This document shows, piece after piece, positions 33,464 to 39,273 of a stretch of 39,273 nt of DNA (its first letter is position 1; the number at the start of each line of letters is the position of its first letter). The notes below the pieces were generated by a model that did no database searches, was not told the DNA's origin, and saw only the letters and a program-made list of their open reading frames with translations. Location: positions 1 to 39,273 of the forward strand of contig JAWLBR010000018.1 of NCBI GenBank assembly GCA_041687495.1. The letters run 5' to 3'. This DNA comes from JAWLBR01 sp041687495 (GTDB taxonomy: Bacteria > Bacillota > Limnochordia > DTU087 > JAAYGB01). The position numbers were made by a program, and so were the translations under genes.

Positions 33464-34297
33464 ATGGCGAGACTGGGTATTGGCATTTACGGAGCCAGGT
33501 CTACAGCTATTTGGTTGGCAGCAACCTTAGTTGTTATTACTATAGCTATCTGTGCCCCGTGGTTGGCACCCTGCGATCCGTATGAGGCCCACTTGGAGCG
33601 GGCCCTGTTGGGGCCAAGCCGAGAGCACTGGTTCGGTACCGATGAGTATGGACGGGATGTTTTTAGCCGCATTGTGCACGGGGCAAGGATTTCTCTTCGG
33701 GCCGGCTTCGTGTCCGTAAGTACTTCCTGCGGTATTGGAACCGTTCTTGGCGGATTGGCCGGATACTTCGGTGGCAAGACAGACGGGTTCATTATGCGCC
33801 TGATGGACGGCATCATGGCCATTCCTTCGCTGGTACTTGCGGCCGCGGTTTTGGCTGTCCTGGGGACTGGACTTGAGAATGGGATTACTGCCGTCAGCTT
33901 AGTACTAATCCCGGACTACGCTCGCACCATTCGAGCGCGGGTGACCGCAATTAGAAACGCCCAGTACATAGAGGCGGCCCGCTCCTTGGGCAACTCAGAA
34001 CTGCGCATAGTTGGTCGCCACATACTGCCAAATACCGCCCCACTCATCATTACTCGGGCAGCAGCAGGTATGTCTACAGCCATCGTAGACACTGCCGCCC
34101 TGGGATTCCTAGGACTTGGGGCCACAGCCCCAACCGCTGAGTGGGGCGCCATGTTAGCCGGTGCCAGAACTTATGCGTTCTTGTCGCCTCACCTGCTTTT
34201 GTTTCCCGGATTGGCAATTACTGTTACAGGTTTATCGTTCAACCTACTGGGCGACGCCTTGAGCAAAGCACTTATCCCTCCCCAGAACCTTAGCTAG
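33464..34297 (+). CDS. Peptide-type ABC transporter permease (DppC family)
   Basis: 277-residue partner permease. The N-terminal helix is followed by the DppC landmark HWFGTDEYGRDVFSRIVHGARISLRAGF. The EAA motif is YIEAARSLGNSELRIVGRHILPNTAPLII. ATG at 33464 follows AGGTGA. The DppD and DppF ATPase genes that normally come next are missing; a c-di-GMP signalling gene begins 36 nt later. The ATPase must be encoded elsewhere or shared with another importer. Confidence 0.94.
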   Translation: MARLGIGIYGARSTAIWLAATLVVITIAICAPWLAPCDPYEAHLERALLGPSREHWFGTDEYGRDVFSRIVHGARISLRAGFVSVSTSCGIGTVLGGLAGYFGGKTDGFIMRLMDGIMAIPSLVLAAAVLAVLGTGLENGITAVSLVLIPDYARTIRARVTAIRNAQYIEAARSLGNSELRIVGRHILPNTAPLIITRAAAGMSTAIVDTAALGFLGLGATAPTAEWGAMLAGARTYAFLSPHLLLFPGLAITVTGLSFNLLGDALSKALIPPQNLS

Positions 34298-34333
34298 TAA
34301 GAGCCCTGTGAGTTAGCGCTGGAGGTTACCAAA

Positions 34334-35980
34334 ATGACTCAAGAACTTGGTATCAATGATGTCGTTGCGACGAATCCGACCAACGACCAAGAACGCCTCA
34401 GACAGCAAAACGCGTATCTTGCCGCCCTGCATGAGACAGCTCTATCGTTGATGAACCGCCTGTCCCTTGAGGACGTGCTTGAAGGGATTGTCAAGCACGC
34501 CTGTTCCCTTACTGGCACTGACAACGGGTACGTCTATTTGCTGGACAGACAGCAGGATCTGTTGGAAGTCAAGGTTGGGTTTGGAGTCTACGCCCGCTAT
34601 GTCGGGGCATATCGAGAGAAGGGGAAAGCCCTATCTGGCGTTATTTGGGAGACAGGCCAGCCCGTCGCGGTAGAAGACTACCACAGCTGGGAGCGAAGGG
34701 CTTCCAAGGCTGAACGCCCCTACGGCTGGGACCAAATCAGGTCAGCCCTCGGAGCTCCCCTGAAATCCGGCGAGGAGATTATCGGGGTCATCGGCCTAGG
34801 ATTTAGCCAACTGCGAAAGTTTACTCCAGACGACATTACCACCATCAGCCGTTTTGCTGGACTGGCCTCCATCGCCCTTGACAACGCCCAACTGCACACC
34901 AGGCTGCAGGAAGAGCTTAGAGAGCGAAAACACCGGGAAGAGCAGCTGCGCCATCTTACCCTTCACGACCCCCTGACCGGGCTTTACAACCGGACGTTCT
35001 TCCAAGAGGAAATGCAGCGGTGGGATGCCCGGTGCGAGGCAGTGGGTATCATCGTTTGCGATATTGACGGACTGAAGCTGATTAACGACACCATTGGCCA
35101 TTCTGCGGGAGACCAAGTTATTGTCGATGTCGGTAACGCCATCAAAGATTCAATTCGGAGTAGTGATGTAGTAGCGCGCATGGGCGGAGATGAGTTTGCC
35201 ATTCTGCTGCCTGGCGGCTGCGACGCCGCCGCCACAGCCGTATGTGACAGAATCCGAACAAAAGTAGCGAAGTGCACCCAAGCCCACGCCCAGTTTGGAA
35301 TGAGCATATCCGTGGGTTATGCAACCCGTCATACAAACGCATCTATTAGCGAAACCTTCAGACAAGCTGACAATGAGATGTATCGGGACAAGCTTTACCA
35401 CAAGCAGAGCAGTAGGGGGGCCTTCACTCAGACCCTGCTCAAGGCCTTGGAGGTGCGCGATTTTCTGGCCGACGGTCACGCCGACAGACTCCAGGCTCTT
35501 GTGACTTGTCTTGGGAGAGCTACTGGGTTATGTGAACACGACCTCAGCGATCTTAGGCTTTTTGCCCAGTTCCACGATCTAGGCAAGATCGGAATTACGG
35601 ACAACGTTTTGTTTAAGCCCGAGGCCCTTACGGAAGCAGAGAGAGTCGAACTGCGCCGCCACTGCGAAATCGGCTATCGCATTGCTCAGACGGCTCCGGA
35701 CTTAACGCGGCTGGCTGACTGGATTCTCAAGCACCACGAGTGGTGGAACGGGCAAGGATACCCACTGGGGCTGAGTGGAACAGACATCCCGCTGCAGTGC
35801 CGCATCCTCGCCATTGCTGACGCCTATGACGCCATGACAAATGACCGCTGCTACCGAAAGGCGGTCAGCCATGACAGAGCGCTGAGTGAGCTAAAAAGGT
35901 GCGCTGGGATTCAGTTTGATCCCATCTTGGTGGATCAGTTTATCGCCATCATTGCCGCAGGTAAAGCCCAGAACAGGTAG
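34334..35980 (+). CDS. GAF-GGDEF-HD-GYP c-di-GMP signalling protein
   Basis: 548-residue soluble protein that can in principle both make and break c-di-GMP. A GAF domain covers about 30-190. A GGDEF domain (about 208-355) has intact CDIDGLK metal ligands (Asp243), GGDEF at 284-288, and an RSSD inhibitory site at 275-278, five residues upstream as required. An HD-GYP phosphodiesterase domain (about 365-540) has FHDLGKIG, HHEWWNGQGYP and ADAYDAMT. Triple GAF-GGDEF-HD-GYP architecture is unusual because both activities are retained. ATG at 34334 follows GGAGG. It lies 36 nt downstream of the peptide permease genes and may be co-transcribed with them. Confidence 0.95.
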   Translation: MTQELGINDVVATNPTNDQERLRQQNAYLAALHETALSLMNRLSLEDVLEGIVKHACSLTGTDNGYVYLLDRQQDLLEVKVGFGVYARYVGAYREKGKALSGVIWETGQPVAVEDYHSWERRASKAERPYGWDQIRSALGAPLKSGEEIIGVIGLGFSQLRKFTPDDITTISRFAGLASIALDNAQLHTRLQEELRERKHREEQLRHLTLHDPLTGLYNRTFFQEEMQRWDARCEAVGIIVCDIDGLKLINDTIGHSAGDQVIVDVGNAIKDSIRSSDVVARMGGDEFAILLPGGCDAAATAVCDRIRTKVAKCTQAHAQFGMSISVGYATRHTNASISETFRQADNEMYRDKLYHKQSSRGAFTQTLLKALEVRDFLADGHADRLQALVTCLGRATGLCEHDLSDLRLFAQFHDLGKIGITDNVLFKPEALTEAERVELRRHCEIGYRIAQTAPDLTRLADWILKHHEWWNGQGYPLGLSGTDIPLQCRILAIADAYDAMTNDRCYRKAVSHDRALSELKRCAGIQFDPILVDQFIAIIAAGKAQNR

Positions 35981-35992
35981 AGAAAGGCACAA

Positions 35993-36028
35993 GCCGGTCG
36001 GTACTTCGGATTTCGCAGTACAACCGGC
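35993..36028. terminator. Possible terminator between convergent signalling genes
   Basis: Nested arms GCCGGT/ACCGGC (35993-35998, 36023-36028) and GTACT/AGTAC (36001-36005, 36017-36021) form a hairpin with a small internal loop. T-runs are poor on both sides, so this is a weak or Rho-assisted candidate. Confidence 0.4.
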
Positions 36029-36042
36029 CTACTTGATCTTAT

Positions 36043-37911
36043 TTAGATCTGGAAGCGCCTGACCAATCGCTGTAGGTCTCTAGACATCTCCATCAAACTT
36101 TCCGTGGATGCGGTCACTNNNNNNNNNNCCTGTACGGAGGCCGACTGCTCCTCGGTTGCCGCCGCGATCTGCTCACCGCCGCTGCCGATCTGTTCAATAC
36201 CCGCCGAGACTTCCTGAACCCGACCTACTATGCCTTCAACCGCCTGCAGGATCTCTGTAAGCTGTTGACTGCTGTCCGTCACAGTTCGCAGGGTGTCATC
36301 TGCTTGCGTCGAGCCGGCCTTCATCCCTGACACAGTTGCCGACACATCCTCCTGAATGTGTCCAATCAGCACGGTGATCTGAGACGCTGCCTGCGCCGAT
36401 TGCTCTGCCAGTTTACGGACCTCATCGGCTACCACCGCAAAGCCTCGGCCGTTCTCTCCGGCACGGGCAGCCTCGATAGCTGCGTTCAAGGCCAAAAGAT
36501 TGGTCTGCTCCGCGATCTCGGTAATTACCTCAACTATCTGTCCTATCTCCTGCGAACGTTCATCTAGACGCTGCACACCTTTGGTCAGCTGCTGCATACT
36601 GTCCCTCAAACCGCTGGTGCCTTGCACAACACGTCCCAGTGACGCACCACCATCTGTTGCCATTTCTGCTACTTCCGCGGCGGATTCCGCCATTTTCTTG
36701 GCGTTGGTGCCCATCGTATGGGTAGTAGCGGAGAACTCGTTGGCAGTGGCTGCCACTTCTTCTACAGATGCACTGGTCTGCTGCATCGAAGCTGACAGCT
36801 GCTCGCTTGAGCTGGCTAAACCTGTCGAGGTAGCCATTATCTGGGAAACATCATCACGCAGGTGGCTGATGGTCTGGTTTAGCGCCTCGGCTACAAGTCC
36901 AATTTCATCCCGGGACTTGACGTCTGCCTGCTGAGTCAAATCTCCGTTGGCGACGGCCTGAATTGACGTAACCAATGCCCCTAGGGGCTTGACAATTCCT
37001 TGAATGAGAAAGATTAGAGCCATCGATACAACGATGGCCAAAATGACCATCCAAAGTACGGTTCCGTTGACAATAAGACTAATCGGCCGCTTTACTGCAG
37101 AGTCAGGTACCGTTAAGCCTAAGCTCCAGCTGGTGTTCCCAACGGGGTGAAAGGCCGTGTACTTTCCTTCTCCCAGGTACTCATAGGTAGATATACCTGT
37201 CTTTCCGGCGACCATGTCTCGACCCACTTGATCTAGACTCGGACTTCCACTTTCGACAAGATTAAGCTTGAAGAGATACTCCCGGTTGGGGTGGGCAATG
37301 ATCAGACCGGAGCTGTCGATCAGGTACCCGTACCCTGCGTCTCCCATGTGTGTTTGGGCTACCGTCTCTTGAATAAAGTCAAAGGGAACGGTAAAGCCAA
37401 GCACTCCAACAGGGGTACCTCTTCCTCCGTAGATCGGTACAGCACCGGCGATAACCGGCATACTGGTGACCTTCGATACAACAATCTGTGGGTTAATGGT
37501 AGGCTGTCCCTGAACTGCGTTGCGGAAATGCAACCGATCACTGAAACTCCCATGACTCCCGTCTACTTTAGTAAAGCTTCCGCTAGTATCAGCTACCCAC
37601 AAGCCCTCTAGGTAAGAAAACTGTTTTTCGGCCTTGGCCATGTATGTTCGCTGCAGCTCCCAGTCCATCGTCTGCATAGCCTGAGTTCCAGCCAACTGCT
37701 CCATCTGGCGCACGATTCCATCTAACCACGTCTCTAGCGTGTGGGCTGTCCCTTCGACGCTGGTAGACATCCCTGAGTTAATCTGACTAGTTAGCTCACT
37801 CTGAGCAACCCGAATCGCTTGGTAACCTACAACCCCGACTGCAACTACCATCAATGGAATCACTGCAGCCAGTATGCGCCACTTGATCTTCTCCCGCAAC
37901 CTTTTCAGCAA
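36043..37911 (-). CDS. Methyl-accepting chemotaxis protein with dCache sensor (contains assembly gap)
   Basis: About 622-residue chemoreceptor. A membrane helix near the N-terminus (ILAAVIPLMVVAVGVVGY) is followed by an extracytoplasmic dCache domain, then a second helix (VLWMVILAIVVSMALIFLI), HAMP (VKPLGALVTSIQAVANGDL) and the signalling domain, with hairpin tip EIAEQTNLLALNAAIEAARAGE and GRGFAVVADEVRKLAEQSA. TTG at 37911 is preceded by GGAGGGG with a 6-nt gap. An in-frame ATG at 38019 has no ribosome binding site and coincides with the predicted transcription start, so I prefer the shorter form. Ten N bases at 36119-36128 hide about four codons near the C-terminus; the frame is kept across them. 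Expected ligand: small organic acids or amino acids, unproven. Confidence 0.93.
   Translation of the reverse strand: MLKRLREKIKWRILAAVIPLMVVAVGVVGYQAIRVAQSELTSQINSGMSTSVEGTAHTLETWLDGIVRQMEQLAGTQAMQTMDWELQRTYMAKAEKQFSYLEGLWVADTSGSFTKVDGSHGSFSDRLHFRNAVQGQPTINPQIVVSKVTSMPVIAGAVPIYGGRGTPVGVLGFTVPFDFIQETVAQTHMGDAGYGYLIDSSGLIIAHPNREYLFKLNLVESGSPSLDQVGRDMVAGKTGISTYEYLGEGKYTAFHPVGNTSWSLGLTVPDSAVKRPISLIVNGTVLWMVILAIVVSMALIFLIQGIVKPLGALVTSIQAVANGDLTQQADVKSRDEIGLVAEALNQTISHLRDDVSQIMATSTGLASSSEQLSASMQQTSASVEEVAATANEFSATTHTMGTNAKKMAESAAEVAEMATDGGASLGRVVQGTSGLRDSMQQLTKGVQRLDERSQEIGQIVEVITEIAEQTNLLALNAAIEAARAGENGRGFAVVADEVRKLAEQSAQAASQITVLIGHIQEDVSATVSGMKAGSTQADDTLRTVTDSSQQLTEILQAVEGIVGRVQEVSAGIEQIGSGGEQIAAATEEQSASVQXXXXVTASTESLMEMSRDLQRLVRRFQI
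36119..36128. other. Assembly gap (ten N bases)
   Basis: Ten unknown bases inside the chemoreceptor gene. The frame continues on both sides, so the true gap is zero or a multiple of three away from ten bases. The flanking GC-rich sequence does not reveal a repeat. Confidence 0.95.
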
Positions 37912-38023
37912 TCGCTTCCCCTCCGTTGTCCATCGCCAACAGCTTGTCTCGCTCGTCCTGCGATGATACATAATCCCGCTTACGCCTAAGAAGTCCGAAA
38001 CCTTTTTACACTCAGGCATATGT

Positions 38024-38032
38024 ATTATACCA
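38024..38032 (-). promoter_or_regulatory. Extended -10 promoter of the chemoreceptor gene
   Basis: Minus strand TGG-TATAAT (38032-38024) is a consensus extended -10, without an obvious -35. It is the same nine bases as the radical SAM promoter element at 3171-3179. Transcription would begin about 7 bp downstream, leaving a leader of about 105 nt before TTG 37911. Confidence 0.6.
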
Positions 38033-38101
38033 TTTTGTAGTAATTTTTGGAATGGAGGAAAATCTGCTTAGTAATGATCCCGAACAATCTCGTGAGCACT
38101 G

Positions 38102-38132
38102 TTGACCTTGACGCCGCGTCAAGGTATATAGT
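38102..38132 (+). promoter_or_regulatory. MerR-type promoter and operator
   Basis: TTGACC (38102-38107) and TATAGT (38127-38132) are separated by 19 bp, the over-long spacer typical of MerR-controlled promoters. Between them lies a perfect inverted repeat of 9-bp arms, ACCTTGACG (38105-38113) and CGTCAAGGT (38117-38125), with 3 bp between. The arrangement predicts activation by DNA distortion when the regulator binds its ligand. Confidence 0.85.
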
Positions 38133-38155
38133 TTAGTTGTCGGGAGGTGAGGTCA

Positions 38156-38920
38156 ATGGAATATACGGTGAAACAGCTGGCGGAACTAGCTGGGGTCAGC
38201 GGCCGAACTTTGCGGTACTACGATAAAATCGGTCTCCTGAAGCCGGCCGCCTTCAGCCCATCTGGATATCGCCTCTATGGGCAAGCTGAAATTGACAGAC
38301 TCCAACAAATTCTGTTTTACCGGGAACTGGGGGTGCGCCTGGAGGAAATCAAGCAGATTATGACTGCACCGTCCTTCGATGCCCTAGAAGCATTAAGGGA
38401 ACACCGGGAAAAGCTGCTTGCGAGACGGAGGCAGCTAGATCAGCTAATTACCAATGTGGAAAAAACCATAGCAGCAAGGCAAGGGGGAACAGAAATGGTC
38501 GATAAGGAAAAGTTTGAGGGCTTTAAGCAAGAACTGATTGATAAGAACGAGAAGAAGTACGGCAAAGAGGTCAGAACCAAGTATGGCGACGAAGCAGTCG
38601 ATCGGTCACATCAGGCATTCAGGGGTATGACCCAAGAGCAGTATCAGGGTTTCCAACAGCTGGAGACCCAAATTATCGACACCCTGAAGGAGGCTTTGGC
38701 CACAGGAGATCCAGGCGGGAAGTTGGCGCAGAAAACAGCCGACCTTCACCGCCAATGGCTCAGTCAGGCTTGGGGTAGCTACAGCAAGGAGGCCCACGCT
38801 GGGATTGCTCAAATGTATGTGGATGATGAGCGCTTTACCGCCTATTACGACCAGCACCAACCTGGCGCGGCAAAGTTTCTCAGGGATGCAATTCTCATCT
38901 ATACTGGTCAACAAAACTAA
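38156..38920 (+). CDS. MerR family regulator with TipAS ligand-binding domain (TipA/Mta-like)
   Basis: 254-residue transcription factor. The N-terminal MerR winged helix (EYTVKQLAELAGVSGRTLRYYDKIGLLKP, then GYRLYGQAEIDRLQQI) occupies about 1-70, followed by a dimerising coiled coil to about 110. The C-terminal helical TipAS domain (about 120-250) resembles domains that bind thiopeptides or other antibiotics in TipA and Mta. ATG at 38156 follows GGGAGGTGA; GTG at 38147 is part of that site. A MerR-type operator lies directly upstream, so autoregulation is likely. No partner pump follows it here, though MATE and MFS exporters occur elsewhere in the window. Confidence 0.94.
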   Translation: MEYTVKQLAELAGVSGRTLRYYDKIGLLKPAAFSPSGYRLYGQAEIDRLQQILFYRELGVRLEEIKQIMTAPSFDALEALREHREKLLARRRQLDQLITNVEKTIAARQGGTEMVDKEKFEGFKQELIDKNEKKYGKEVRTKYGDEAVDRSHQAFRGMTQEQYQGFQQLETQIIDTLKEALATGDPGGKLAQKTADLHRQWLSQAWGSYSKEAHAGIAQMYVDDERFTAYYDQHQPGAAKFLRDAILIYTGQQN

Positions 38921-38930
38921 CACCAGTGCC

Positions 38931-38976
38931 AATGCCAATCCTTGCGGTTCAAGGCGCATACGCTTGGATTGGCATT
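38931..38976. terminator. Long hairpin after the MerR gene
   Basis: An 11-bp perfect stem (38931-38941 with 38966-38976) and a 24-nt loop lie just after the stop codon. A second GC-rich hairpin (38998-39004 with 39012-39018) follows. Neither has a T-run, so the role is uncertain; they could protect or end the two convergent transcripts. Confidence 0.45.
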
Positions 38977-39032
38977 TCGCACCGGGCATTGGCTAGAGCG
39001 CGGCGCCTACAGCCGCGCCCTGGGACTTCTAA

Positions 39033-39273
39033 CTAAACCCAGCCCCGAGTCTTCATGGCTTCAGCGATCCGCTCCAAGGCTACCATATAGGCTCCGGTCC
39101 GCATATCCACCTTTTTGCCTTGACTCATTTCAAAGGTCTTGTTGAAAGAAGACACCATCATCTCTTCCAGCCTAGTGTCAACTTCCTCCTTCGTCCAATA
39201 GAACTGCATCAGGTTCTGCACCCACTCAAAGTACGAGACGGTCACCCCTCCGGCGTTGGCCAAGATATCTGGA
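39033..39273 (-). CDS. gdhA: Glutamate dehydrogenase, C-terminal fragment (5' end beyond window)
   Basis: The minus strand reads openly from the window edge to a stop at 39033. It shows PDILANAGGVTVSYFEWVQN, the conserved motif of the Glu/Leu/Phe/Val dehydrogenase C-terminal Rossmann domain, and ends with a helical tail (GAYMVALERIAEAMKTRG). The YFEWVQN form is typical of glutamate dehydrogenases rather than leucine or phenylalanine enzymes. The enzyme interconverts glutamate and 2-oxoglutarate with NAD(P). Only about 80 of the usual 415-450 residues are visible. Confidence 0.9.
   Translation of the reverse strand, partial: PDILANAGGVTVSYFEWVQNLMQFYWTKEEVDTRLEEMMVSSFNKTFEMSQGKKVDMRTGAYMVALERIAEAMKTRGWV

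Overview
The window reads as a draft or metagenome-derived scaffold from a Bacillota (Firmicutes) genome. Pointers are a guanine-class purine riboswitch, strong GGAGG-type ribosome binding sites with frequent GTG and TTG starts, sigma-A promoters with extended -10 elements, a fliD gene with a sigma-D-like promoter, and many two-component or c-di-GMP style sensors. A TolC-family outer-membrane efflux protein next to a MacA/MacB-type pump suggests a lineage with an outer membrane (a diderm Firmicute, for example Limnochordia-like), but this placement is inference. A run of ten N bases lies inside a chemoreceptor gene. No rRNA, tRNA, CRISPR array, insertion sequence or prophage was seen.

Layout. 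1-2.8 kb (minus): promoter, guanine-type riboswitch, intrinsic terminator, purine permease and a 3'-truncated adenine deaminase, together a purine salvage unit. 2.85-2.92 kb: a helically phased array of six 11-bp degenerate repeats in the divergent intergenic region. 3.2-5.3 kb (plus): a radical SAM protein and a DUF4130 protein, a conserved pair predicted to act in DNA repair or modification. 5.5-7.1 kb (minus): fliD. 7.2-11.0 kb (plus): a small secreted Lys/Gly-tailed protein, an MFS transporter and an S9 prolyl-oligopeptidase. 11.0-15.5 kb (minus): a tripartite efflux operon (TolC-like, membrane-fusion protein, ABC ATPase, MacB-like permease), preceded by a leader with a 13-bp perfect inverted repeat. 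15.7-17.6 kb (minus): MarR regulator and MATE exporter. 17.8-22.05 kb (minus): a five-gene MoxR/DUF58/DUF4129 cluster.

22.4-25.8 kb (plus): a polar amino-acid ABC importer with an embedded arginine-deiminase-superfamily hydrolase, behind a palindrome that resembles an ArgR box. 25.9-27.9 kb (plus): a TIM-barrel sugar isomerase/epimerase and a Gfo/Idh/MocA dehydrogenase. 28.0-30.6 kb (minus): a uridine-kinase-like NTPase and a membrane PAS-GGDEF-EAL protein whose GGDEF half looks catalytically dead. 30.8-36.0 kb (plus): a peptide-type ABC importer (binding protein and two permeases, no ATPases) followed by a GAF-GGDEF-HD-GYP protein. 36.0-38.0 kb (minus): a methyl-accepting chemotaxis protein. 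38.1-38.9 kb (plus): a TipA-like MerR regulator with a textbook 19-bp-spacer operator/promoter. The window ends in the 3' part of a glutamate dehydrogenase gene (minus).

The least explained parts are the 11-bp array, the radical SAM/DUF4130 pair, the hydrolase with a changed EGGD motif in a putative arginine-regulated operon, and the paired c-di-GMP proteins flanking an ATPase-less peptide transporter.
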